From: Fimbriimonas sp.
GTDB taxonomy: Bacteria; Armatimonadota; Fimbriimonadia; Fimbriimonadales; Fimbriimonadaceae
Reading direction: 5' to 3'
DNA length: 18,023 bases
Assembly (NCBI GenBank): GCA_030447945.1
Contig: JAUJNV010000034.1
Coordinates: 1 to 18,023 of the forward strand
The number at the start of each line of letters is the position of its first letter. The first letter of the stretch is position 1. Below are positions 1-7,811 of this stretch, piece by piece. The notes under the pieces are model-generated. The model made no database searches and was not told the origin of the DNA. It saw only the letters and a list, made by a program, of their open reading frames with translations. Both the position numbers and the translations under genes were made by a program.

Positions 1-678
1 GCCTACGGCGATGTTGCGGAGATGATGGACGGGCTGGCGGAGGCCATGCGGCGCACTTCGGGATCCGATCCGCTCCTCCGCGCGGCGGCGCTCTCATTTG
101 CCTTCGTATACGTCCACCCTCTCGGCGACGGCAACGGGCGCGTCAGCCGGTTCGTGATCAACGACGTCTTCCGCCGGGACGGGGTGGTGGAGGAACCGCT
201 GGTCGTCCCCGTCTCGGCCACGATCGGTAAGGACAGGGCCGCGTACGACCGCGTCCTCGAAACCTTCTCCTCCCCGTTCAGGCGGCGCTACTCGGGCTCT
301 TGGCGCTTCGCCACGGAGACCCAGTACCCGGACGGCGTGATCTCCAACTTCGAGTTCGACGAGTACGACGACGCGCGCCACGCCTGGCGCTACCTCGACC
401 TGACCGACCATGCCGTCTACCTGGCGCGGGTCGTGGGCGAGACGATTCGCCGCGAGATGGCGGAGGAAGCGGACTTCCTCCGCAGGCACTACCGCATGCG
501 CCAGAGACTGGGCGAGGTGATCCAAGCCGGCGACAACACCCTGGATCGCATCATCCGCTCCGTCGGCGAGAACAAGCGGATCACGGGCGTTCTCAAAGCG
601 GAGTACCCGATCCTCGAAGATCCCGAGATCGCCGAGCGTGTCCTGTGGGCTGTACTCAGCGGCCCGGACCGGGAGTAG
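1..678 (+). CDS. Fic family protein (AMP-transferase), 5' end outside window
   Basis: Fic enzymes usually transfer AMP from ATP to a hydroxyl of a target protein; some act as toxins. The reading frame is open from the first base, so the N-terminus lies outside the window and 225 residues are visible. The Fic active-site motif HPLGDGNGR is at bases 115-141, with the catalytic histidine, the acidic residue and the GNGR anion-binding segment all present, so the enzyme looks catalytically competent. The C-terminal region after about base 540 (DNTLDRIIRSVGENKR onward) resembles the small winged-helix-like tail found in many stand-alone Fic proteins. The inhibitory helix, if there is one, cannot be judged because the N-terminus is missing. 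No partner antitoxin is visible downstream. The stop TAG is at 676-678. Family assignment is firm; the target is unknown. Confidence 0.9.
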   Translation, partial: AYGDVAEMMDGLAEAMRRTSGSDPLLRAAALSFAFVYVHPLGDGNGRVSRFVINDVFRRDGVVEEPLVVPVSATIGKDRAAYDRVLETFSSPFRRRYSGSWRFATETQYPDGVISNFEFDEYDDARHAWRYLDLTDHAVYLARVVGETIRREMAEEADFLRRHYRMRQRLGEVIQAGDNTLDRIIRSVGENKRITGVLKAEYPILEDPEIAERVLWAVLSGPDRE

Positions 679-709
679 CGGATGTTAGGCCGAATCCTCG
701 GCGCCTCGT

Positions 710-833
710 GGGCGAATGGCGTTCAAGTGGATACGCATCCGGTCCCGGACGGAGCATGAGATGAACCCGGGCCACCGAAGGTCTGGCTTCCACACCGAAG
801 GGGTGACCGGTTCGAATCCAGTACCGCCCACCA
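710..833 (+). tRNA. tRNA-like sequence, split or degenerate
   Basis: The 3' part is a convincing tRNA end: T arm ACCGG-TTCGAAT-CCAGT (one C-A mismatch), acceptor ACCGCCC, discriminator A and an encoded CCA at 831-833, followed by a T run. The 5' part starts GGGCG, which pairs with CGCCC of the acceptor (5 of 7 pairs), then has TG and a D arm GCG/CGC whose loop holds the GG pair, as in many Arg tRNAs. The two halves lie in the correct order, but the span is 124 bases against the usual 75-90, and no clean 5-bp anticodon stem with a 7-base loop is found. A CTTCCAC heptamer at about 788-794 could be an anticodon loop but has a poor stem. It may be a tRNA with a short insertion or intron, a decayed tRNA, or an integration remnant. 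Confidence 0.4.
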
Positions 834-841
834 TTTTTCCA

Positions 842-1501
842 TCATCGAGCAGGCGTCATGCTCTGAAGCGCCGTCCACAGTAGGACGCGAGCCCGTTGCT
901 GTTCAGGATCGCTTGGCCGCCCGGGAAGCTTCATGACGATGAAGTAGAGATCCCGCTTAACGGCGGCGTACGCACAGAGGAGATCCGATCCGTCTTCCAG
1001 AAGCCACCATCCGCCGTAAGCGGGAAGGTTGCCCGCGCGGAACGAGTCGGGGCCTGACACGCGGCGCACCGGCCGGTACTCCTTCAGGGCCCCGCTCTCG
1101 AGCTTTGGATATAGCTCCGCCATGCCGGTAGCAGGGCGCTCGGCCCCCAGCCGCCAAGCGGACGTTTCGACCAGCAGGACCGCCCCTTTCAGGCCGGGGA
1201 GCGTGATACGGAGCGTCTCGTGGCGAGGAAGGCGGGGCCGGCGTGGTTGGGGGTAGTCCAGATACTCCGGGTGGTGACTCACGACCGCTCCGGCCGGGAT
1301 CAACACGGACAACGCACCCACTTTCATCCGCCGGACCGATGCAGGCCCCGAGCAGCGGAAGTGCCAGCCGAGCCCCAGTGCGACAAGTAGCGCGTACGCG
1401 AGGATCTTGAGCGGCATCGGCACCGGCTGTCCCGCTCTTACCACTGCCCTTCCCTCACGAAGGCCCTCCCGCAAACTGGCAAACGTCGAACGTAGGCTCA
1501 A
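842..1501 (-). CDS. Hypothetical single-span membrane protein
   Basis: I do not recognise the family of this 219-residue protein. It has a basic N-terminus, one hydrophobic segment at about residues 30-46 (ILAYALLVALGLGW) followed by FRCSG, and a 170-residue soluble part that would lie outside the membrane. The C-terminal half (GWWLLEDGSDLLCAYAAVKRD) has the alternating pattern of a beta-rich domain. The longest frame starts with TTG at 1501 and has AAGGGG about 11 bases upstream; an internal ATG at residue 29, just before the membrane segment, is the alternative. The 293 bases between it and the next gene are a divergent intergenic region. No function can be assigned. Confidence 0.6.
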   Translation of the reverse strand: MSLRSTFASLREGLREGRAVVRAGQPVPMPLKILAYALLVALGLGWHFRCSGPASVRRMKVGALSVLIPAGAVVSHHPEYLDYPQPRRPRLPRHETLRITLPGLKGAVLLVETSAWRLGAERPATGMAELYPKLESGALKEYRPVRRVSGPDSFRAGNLPAYGGWWLLEDGSDLLCAYAAVKRDLYFIVMKLPGRPSDPEQQRARVLLWTALQSMTPAR

Positions 1502-1794
1502 CGGATCGTCGGCCCCTTGCGAGTCATTGCAGCGCCCGCTCGTTCGTGGGTGCCGCCGACTCGCTGGACGGCCCTTTGCGGTTCCGCGGCAGCCTTTGGG
1601 GGCGCTGCAATCGCCTTGACCACGAGCATGTCTACGCCGATTGGCGTGAAGGAGAATCCGCGCCGGATGCCCCCGGCGGGCGGCGCGCTCGTCAAAAAGG
1701 ACGACTCTTCAGGGAGAACCCGCGCGGCAGGGACGGGGTCCCAGTCCGGGGGCGGGCTTCGGCGCGGCCTTTGGCATTCATCAAGGAGAGCACA

Positions 1795-2205
1795 ATGGAC
1801 AACGATCAGACAGGCAATTCGGCGGCGGACGCGCAGAGTCAGGGCATGGCGCTGGGCATGGCCCAGGCCGCCCGCGAGGAAGCGGCGACCGTGGCGGGAA
1901 CGGCCACCGGAATGGCGGCGGCGACCGCGCAGGCCGCGCGGGAGTACGCGGCGCTCGGGACGGGGACGGCGACAGGCATGGCCGCGGGGGCAGCCCAGGC
2001 GGCGCGAGAAGCCACCGCGATGGCAACCGGCGGGGCGGCGGGGCTCGCCACCGGAACCGCTCAGGCCGCCCGCGAGACGGCGGCGGGAGCCATCGGCTCC
2101 GCAACCGGCGCGGCCAGCGGATTCAGCTTGGGGCTGCTCGTCGGCGTAATGACCGGCATGTTCGCGATCATGGTCGGCATGACGATCGGTCGCAACGAGA
2201 AGTAG
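1795..2205 (+). CDS. Alanine-rich 22-residue-repeat protein with C-terminal membrane segment
   Basis: The start ATG at 1795 is chosen because AAGGAGAG lies 6 bases upstream, the best ribosome site in this part of the window. The 136-residue product has a polar N-terminus of 17 residues, then four consecutive 22-residue repeats (bases 1846-2109), each carrying a core like TAQAARE-x-AA and ending in a G-T-A-T-G-like turn. It then has a glycine-rich hydrophobic segment (LGLLVGVMTGMFAIMVGMTIG) and a short charged tail. The core closely resembles the 11-residue motif of group 3 LEA proteins (TAQAAKEKAGE), and 22 is twice 11. An amphipathic helix lying on or near a membrane and anchored by its C-terminus is likely; a role in desiccation or membrane stress is inference from the motif. 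The family is not firmly identified. Confidence 0.8.
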   Translation: MDNDQTGNSAADAQSQGMALGMAQAAREEAATVAGTATGMAAATAQAAREYAALGTGTATGMAAGAAQAAREATAMATGGAAGLATGTAQAARETAAGAIGSATGAASGFSLGLLVGVMTGMFAIMVGMTIGRNEK

Positions 2206-2215
2206 GCCTGCGGGG

Positions 2216-2322
2216 GAGATATGAGATGTGAGATATGAGATATGAGATGAGAGATCCGGGCACCGGTGGTCTTCTCTTTCCCATCTCCAATCTCACATCT
2301 CTCATCTCTCATCTCACATCTC
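2216..2322. repeat. Heptamer-repeat inverted pair, GAGATAT type
   Basis: The left arm 2216-2255 is a tandem array of 7-base units (GAGATAT, GAGATGT, GAGATAT, GAGATAT, GAGATGA). The right arm 2283-2322 is an array of the complementary units (ATCTCAC, ATCTCTC). The arms are separated by about 27 bases of ordinary sequence. A long imperfect hairpin would form in either transcript. It begins 11 bases after the stop of the 22-residue-repeat gene and ends just before the DinB-like stump. Confidence 0.85.
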
Positions 2323-2346
2323 CTGGTTCGTGTTACGATGGCTCCC

Positions 2347-2418
2347 ATGGACCTTCAGGAGCAGATCGTGGATGCTTGGCGCATCCACAACCACATCCAC
2401 CTTTACCTGCTGGGCTAG
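2347..2418 (+). pseudogene. DinB-like N-terminal stump, truncated
   Basis: ATG at 2347 opens a 23-codon frame (MDLQEQIVDAWRIHNHIHLY, then LLG) that ends in TAG at 2416-2418. It resembles the first helix of DinB/DUF664-type four-helix proteins, metal-binding enzymes acting in thiol or stress chemistry, whose N-terminus commonly reads as a leading helix with W-R-x-x-N and L-Y-L-L. The frame breaks off exactly where the next heptamer array begins, and no downstream continuation of the family is found. TACGATGGCTCCC lies directly upstream of the ATG, so a promoter could still be present. A short unrelated peptide is the alternative. Confidence 0.45.
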
Positions 2419-2420
2419 AG

Positions 2421-2512
2421 GGGAGAGGGGTTGAGGGTTGAGGTACAAGCCTGTCCGGGAAATCCAAAACCCGAAACCTAAAACCCAAAACCTCAACCCT
2501 CTCGAAAGCCCC
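2421..2512. repeat. Heptamer-repeat inverted pair, GGTTGAG and AAAACCC types
   Basis: The left arm contains GGTTGAG repeated (2430-2443), followed by the motif GAGGTACAAGCC at 2440-2451. The right part 2466-2490 is an array of AAAACCC/AAAACCT heptamers. Bases 2491-2501 (CCTCAACCCTC) are the exact inverted copy of 2433-2443. It therefore combines two unit types, one of them paired and the other single. It starts immediately after the stop of the DinB-like stump. A further short hairpin (CGAAAGCCCC with GGGGTTTCG, about 2503-2530) lies between it and the sigma-factor gene. Confidence 0.8.
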
Positions 2513-2560
2513 AACTTTCTCGGGGTTTCGTAACGACTAGAAGGGCAGGATGGGACGCAG

Positions 2561-3151
2561 GTGAGCATGAGGCTCCTCACGGGAGGGGGGACTCGGAGCA
2601 GGGCCGAGGCCGGGGACGAAGTTCTGCGCGTGCAGCGCGCGGCGGCCGGCAATCAGGCTGCGTTCGAAAACCTGTTCCGTGAGCATCAAGACGGGCTGCG
2701 CCGGTTCCTCGCGAGCCGCGTAAAGCCGCCGTTCCTCGACGACCTCCTGCAGGAGGTGTGGCTCGCCGCATGGACGTCGCTCCCGCGCTACGACGAGCGG
2801 TGCCGCTTCAAGACATGGCTCTTCGCCGTCGCGGTCAACAAGTATCGCGACCACTGCCGCCGCCGCGCCCGTGCGGTGACCGAGGTGTCTCTGAGCGAGG
2901 TCGAGGGGTGGGCAGGGACGGGCGACCTGTCGGGAAGGCTGGAGGCGACCGAAGCGGTGAGAGCCATGCTGCAGACCCTTTCGGCGGCGCAGCGCGAGGT
3001 GTTGGACCTCTACTACGGCTCGGGGCTCACCCTAGCCGAGGTAGGGCGAGCGCTGGGGAGGAACCTCAACACCGTCAAGTATCAGTTTTATCGAGCCCAC
3101 GCAGTTCTCGCGCAGGCTTTGAAGGAGGAAGAGAATGGCCAAGGAATGTGA
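2561..3151 (+). CDS. ECF-family RNA polymerase sigma factor
   Basis: This 196-residue protein has the two-domain ECF layout. Region 2 is at about residues 34-102, with the typical FENLFREHQDGLRRFL opening, the DLLQEVWLAAW helix that binds the core polymerase, and the FKTWLFAVAVNKYRDHCRRR segment for -10 recognition. A short linker follows, then region 4 at about 132-186 with the helix-turn-helix GLTLAEVGRALGRNLNTVKY. It directs core RNA polymerase to a dedicated promoter set. The start used is GTG at 2561; ATG at 2567 in the same frame is equally possible. It overlaps the following anti-sigma gene by 17 bases, so the two are translated as a pair and the anti-sigma factor probably holds it inactive. 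Confidence 0.93.
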   Translation: MSMRLLTGGGTRSRAEAGDEVLRVQRAAAGNQAAFENLFREHQDGLRRFLASRVKPPFLDDLLQEVWLAAWTSLPRYDERCRFKTWLFAVAVNKYRDHCRRRARAVTEVSLSEVEGWAGTGDLSGRLEATEAVRAMLQTLSAAQREVLDLYYGSGLTLAEVGRALGRNLNTVKYQFYRAHAVLAQALKEEENGQGM

Positions 3152-3641
3152 GGCCCGAGACGCCGAACTGCTTATGCTCGACCACGGCGGGCTCTCGTGG
3201 GGACGGAGGGCGATCACCCTCGCGCATCTGATGCGCTGTCCGGAGTGCCGCAAGCGCCGCGACGAGCTCGCCCGCACGTCCGCATGGATGGCGAACGCCA
3301 TCGGCACCGGGATGGCCCACGCGACACCAGGCCCCAGCGTGTCGATCCTGAATATGAGCGCCCTCGTGTTGGCGGGGGCGATGCTGGGGACCTACGTAGG
3401 CGCGCGCACCGCGCCGGCCGCCCCCCCCGAGCCCTCGATCGCCACCGCTTCCTCGTGCGGCGCCCACCGCCCGGCGCCTGCCGTGGCGGTAGAGGAGGCG
3501 AAGGCCGTACCCGCGAGCGGCTCCACGCCGAAGGTCTCGGAGGCGCCGCAAGGCGCGTGCTCCATTAATGGGAAAGGGGAGAAGGTCGAAGCGCCCGCGC
3601 CCGGCGGAGCGTGCGGCCAATGCGGCGAGAGCGGAGGCTGA
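3135..3641 (+). CDS. Zinc-finger-type anti-sigma factor with cysteine-bearing C-terminal tail
   Basis: This 168-residue protein has an N-terminal zinc-binding anti-sigma motif, H31-x3-C35-x2-C38 (HLMRCPEC), with H17 or C5 as a possible fourth ligand. One membrane span follows at about residues 70-88 (ILNMSALVLAGAMLGTYVGA), then a Pro/Ala-rich outer segment. The tail carries four cysteines (SSCGAH, GACSING, GACGQCGESGG), including a final C-x2-C. By family analogy the cytoplasmic domain sequesters the sigma factor encoded just upstream. The gene begins inside that gene, and AAGGAGG about 8 bases before its ATG supports translational coupling. The outer cysteines suggest a redox- or metal-responsive sensor, but that is inference. 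Confidence 0.85.
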   Translation: MAKECEARDAELLMLDHGGLSWGRRAITLAHLMRCPECRKRRDELARTSAWMANAIGTGMAHATPGPSVSILNMSALVLAGAMLGTYVGARTAPAAPPEPSIATASSCGAHRPAPAVAVEEAKAVPASGSTPKVSEAPQGACSINGKGEKVEAPAPGGACGQCGESGG

Positions 3642-3655
3642 TCCCGATCAGCCTC
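3634..3655. terminator. Palindromic hairpin between convergent genes
   Basis: GAGGCTGATC at 3634-3643 and GATCAGCCTC at 3646-3655 are perfect inverted copies separated by two bases. The hairpin overlaps the stop codon of the anti-sigma gene and lies 8 bases from the stop of the convergent minus-strand gene. It could serve as a terminator in both directions. No T run follows, so intrinsic termination is not certain. Confidence 0.5.
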
Positions 3656-3662
3656 GGGTCCT

Positions 3663-4430
3663 CTAGCGTTCCGCAGGTTCCTCCAGCGTGCTCCAAGAAT
3701 CCACTGCGGCGGCACGGCGTCGGGGGACGCGCGGAAGAGGGGGCGCGCGACGGGCCGCCCACCCGACGATCAGGGGAATGAAGCTGAGGAGACCGTAGGT
3801 GAGGAAACTCAGCACCAGCCCCGGGTGGCCCAGCGGCATTCCTTGCCCGATGGCCAGCCCCGCCACCGCAAACCCCCAGCCGAAGAAGGCATATGAGAGT
3901 CGCACCCATAGCGACGGACTGGCGACGGATGCTCTCCATACGCGCTCGAAGACAAACTGGGCTGCGTTGGGCACGTTCCGGGCCAGCGTCTTCAGGATCA
4001 CGGAGACCCCGGTCCCCATCGCGGAGAACAGCAGCAGTGCATACGGCATGGACTCCCACCGCTTCACGAGAAACGACCACTCCGGCCGATCCGGTTCGAT
4101 ATACGCGCTCACCTCCTGGCCCACCTCGAACATCGCCCTCACCCGGGGATCGTACGACTCCATGGGTGTGGCGGGGGAGAGGGGAAACGTGCGGGAAGAC
4201 TCGTACATCCTCCCTCCGAACGCATAGCGGTAACGGAAGAGATACACACGAAACCGGCCCGAGCGATAGGTATGATGCCTGCCCACTTCCGCCTCCGTCA
4301 CCACGGCAGGAACGGTCGTTTGCATCGCCATCGCCCGGCGCTGGGTCTCCGACTGGACGTAGCCCAAGCCCGTCAAGACAGCGTAGAGGAGGATGGGAAC
4401 GAGAAAGCCGAAGCGGGCGAGCCCTGGCAC
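3663..4430 (-). CDS. DUF3592-like membrane protein
   Basis: This 255-residue protein has a hydrophobic segment at residues 7-24, a soluble stretch of about 100 residues, and three or four further hydrophobic segments at about 128-148, 176-196 and 203-224. The soluble stretch contains YRYAFGGRMYESSR (67-80) followed by GQEVSAYIEPDRPEWSFL (104-121). This is the typical DUF3592 pattern of a small beta domain in which a Y-x-V-x-G-x-x-Y strand precedes a G-x-x-V-x-x-x-Y-x-P-x-x-P motif. The function of that family is not known to me. The start is GTG at 4430, with GGAGGGAG about 12 bases upstream. It follows the upstream minus-strand gene by 44 bases and probably shares its transcript. Confidence 0.75.
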   Translation of the reverse strand: MPGLARFGFLVPILLYAVLTGLGYVQSETQRRAMAMQTTVPAVVTEAEVGRHHTYRSGRFRVYLFRYRYAFGGRMYESSRTFPLSPATPMESYDPRVRAMFEVGQEVSAYIEPDRPEWSFLVKRWESMPYALLLFSAMGTGVSVILKTLARNVPNAAQFVFERVWRASVASPSLWVRLSYAFFGWGFAVAGLAIGQGMPLGHPGLVLSFLTYGLLSFIPLIVGWAARRAPPLPRVPRRRAAAVDSWSTLEEPAER

Positions 4431-4474
4431 TGGTTACGCGGCTCCCTCCGAGGAGGTGGCGCAGCATCACGTCC

Positions 4475-4975
4475 TCAGCACTCCTCTTTGTCCGTGAGGT
4501 AGCTCTGCAATTCCGTCGGCGAGACGACGAGGACGTTCGGCTTCGCCAGGCGCACGAACTCCTCGAACGACACGTCCTCGACTTCGCCCGTTTGGCGGAA
4601 CTCGTCGTACATGGTCCGCAGCACGTGCATCTCCGTGGGGAGCGTCGGGAAGGCGTCGAGCCAAAGCCCCGGCCGGTCGTCGCCGCTGCTGTAGGCGACC
4701 GCCGCGATGAACGCGTGCGCTACGGCCCCTCCCGCGGGCTCCGGCGAGCCGTCGAGTGACCAGTGCCCCTCGCGCGCCTCGAACCCCGCCCCCTCCAACA
4801 CCTCCCGCGCGGCCTCCACGGACACCTTCGCCACGCAAACCACCAACGCTTGGCGATCGAGCCGTGCGGAAGTGACGAGCGACCCCGCCGGGTGCGGCGC
4901 GAGATAAGCCTCACGGTGCCCCAGCACCCGCTGCACCGTCTGCGCAAACTGCTCGAAGGGGACGTGGAGGGTCAT
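4475..4975 (-). CDS. Hypothetical soluble protein
   Basis: I do not recognise this 166-residue soluble protein. It has no signal peptide or membrane segment. The ATG at 4975 is preferred because the frame upstream of it (20 more codons) is only the translated heptamer repeat. The sequence looks like alternating alpha and beta elements (RQALVVCVAKVSVEAAREVL, then FEEFVRLAKPNVLVVSPTEL) and ends in DKEEC. The heptamer array touches the start codon and leaves no visible ribosome site, so either the original leader was displaced or the transcript is leaderless. It probably forms a two-gene transcript with the DUF3592-like gene downstream. Confidence 0.6.
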   Translation of the reverse strand: MTLHVPFEQFAQTVQRVLGHREAYLAPHPAGSLVTSARLDRQALVVCVAKVSVEAAREVLEGAGFEAREGHWSLDGSPEPAGGAVAHAFIAAVAYSSGDDRPGLWLDAFPTLPTEMHVLRTMYDEFRQTGEVEDVSFEEFVRLAKPNVLVVSPTELQSYLTDKEEC

Positions 4976-5019
4976 GGGGGGATGATGGCTGATTGCTGAT
5001 GGGTGATGGGTGATGGGTG
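4976..5019. repeat. Heptamer array, TGATGGG type, left boundary of the four-helix unit
   Basis: The sequence runs from GGGGGATGATGGCTGATTGC into three copies of TGATGGG. It lies between the start codon of the hypothetical gene on the minus strand and the stop codon of the four-helix-bundle gene. The inverted copy is at 5434-5556. Both outer ends read GGGGGATGAT inward, so the two arms form terminal inverted repeats. Confidence 0.8.
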
Positions 5020-5394
5020 TCACCGCGTCGTCCACTCGTCAGCATAGGCAATCATGCCGCCTAAGGTGCGCAAGACGGCTTCGTAACCGCTTCGTAATTC
5101 GACTCCCTCGGCCTCTGCGATGTATCCGCACCGGACGCTGAAGTCGAGCCACGTCTGTGTCTCGGCGGCTTCGGCCTTAGAGTCGTACAACTTGCTCACG
5201 AAAACCGCCGGGTAGCGTCGTGTGTGCCACGCCTCCGCAAGGTTGGCGCAGACCGACCTATCTGAGCGCCGCCATTGGTCGGTAAGCGGAGACACCTCGG
5301 ACTTTGGAAAAGCCTCCGAAAGCTCGAAAAGGCGCATCGCCAATGTAAATGCGCGTTGATAAACCTGAAGATCGTCGTGACCCTGCACCAACAT
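5020..5394 (-). CDS. Four helix bundle protein (S23 rRNA intervening-sequence / Avd-like family)
   Basis: The 124-residue product fits the usual family length of 115-130. It opens with the D-L-x-V-Y-x-x-A motif (HDDLQVYQRAF), then has helix 2 with LTDQWRRSDRSVCANLAEAW, helix 3 with FVSKLYDSKAEAAETQTWL, and a final helix with YEAVLRTLGGMI. All are hallmarks of the TIGR02436 family. Homologues are encoded in 23S rRNA intervening sequences; a related protein (Avd) assists reverse transcriptase in diversity-generating retroelements. No reverse transcriptase or rRNA is seen here. The start at 5394 is preferred; ATG at 5436 or GTG at 5439 in frame would take the N-terminus into the adjoining heptamer repeat. 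Nucleic-acid binding is plausible from the family, but the role here is unknown. Confidence 0.88.
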   Translation of the reverse strand: MLVQGHDDLQVYQRAFTLAMRLFELSEAFPKSEVSPLTDQWRRSDRSVCANLAEAWHTRRYPAVFVSKLYDSKAEAAETQTWLDFSVRCGYIAEAEGVELRSGYEAVLRTLGGMIAYADEWTTR

Positions 5395-5433
5395 CGCCTT
5401 CAAAGTTCGACTTGCTCCCACAAGTTTCCTTCT

Positions 5434-5556
5434 CATCACCCATCAGATATCACTCATCACCTCTCCCCATCAGCCCTCATCCTTTACCCATCACCCCCAT
5501 CACCTCCCTCCCCTCACCCATCAGCAATCACCCTCACCCATCAGATATCATCCCCC
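5434..5556. repeat. Heptamer array, CCCATCA type, right boundary of the four-helix unit
   Basis: This 123-base run of degenerate CCCATCA and CACCCAT units is the inverted counterpart of 4976-5019, and it is longer than that arm. CAGATATCA occurs at both ends of it, and CAGCAATCA near the right end matches the inverse of TGATTGCTG in the left arm. It ends at CATCCCCC, immediately before the GTG start of acs. Confidence 0.8.
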
Positions 5557-7613
<2,057 letters not shown>

Positions 7614-7634
7614 CCTCCCAAGAGCCCGAAGGGT

Positions 7635-7733
7635 TGTAGCCGCAGGATGTTTGTGCCTGCGTAAGAGCTTACGGATCACCCGCAGCTTTTCGGGCATCGA
7701 CGAGCCCACGCAGGCACGGAGCCTGCGGCTACA
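7635..7733. repeat. Inverted repeat TGTAGCCGCAGG, possible terminator
   Basis: TGTAGCCGCAGG (7635-7646) plus GTGCCTGCGT (7653-7662) are matched in reverse by ACGCAGGCAC (7708-7717) and CCTGCGGCTACA (7722-7733). The hairpin lies 21 bases after the acs stop and ends about 80 bases before the next gene on the same strand. It is not of the 7-base-period type and is a separate repeat family. It could end the acs transcript. Confidence 0.7.
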
Positions 7734-7811
7734 GGGCCCTCCGGGCCCCGCCGGCCGAATTTGCACACAGACCCTAGGCGGCACCAACCTCTTCGCGGCT
7801 AATCTACGGGC

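Larger units (their letters stand above)
4976..5556. mobile_element. Inverted-repeat-bounded unit carrying a four-helix-bundle gene (putative)
   Basis: A 581-base segment begins and ends with the inverted sequence GGGGGATGAT followed by CTGAT and TGATGGGTGA repeats, and encloses a single gene on the minus strand. Each outer edge touches the start codon of a flanking gene (ATG at 4975 on the minus strand, GTG at 5557 on the plus strand). There is no transposase and no recognisable target-site duplication. The mobile nature is inferred from the symmetry and from the related arrays elsewhere in the window. Confidence 0.45.

Noticed and set aside
710..833. tmRNA or selenocysteine tRNA
   Set aside because: No tag-peptide frame ending in Ala-Ala and no TCA anticodon arm in the right place was found.
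1546..1794. Upstream extension of the 22-residue-repeat gene to an ATG at 1546
   Set aside because: The extension is Arg/Gly-rich without pattern, whereas ATG 1795 has a strong AAGGAG site.
2504..2535. Autoregulatory ECF promoter (AAC at 2513, CGTA at 2529) before the sigma gene
   Set aside because: The spacing of 13 bases is shorter than the usual 16-17, and the bases lie within a hairpin; too weak to list.
3565..4470. 301-codon minus-strand frame overlapping the DUF3592-like gene
   Set aside because: The alternative frame at 3663-4430 has membrane segments and family motifs; this one is Arg/Ser/Pro-rich shadow.
4976..5556. CRISPR array or diversity-generating retroelement around the Avd-like gene
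   Set aside because: The repeats are contiguous 7-base units without spacers, and no reverse transcriptase, template/variable repeat pair or cas gene is present.
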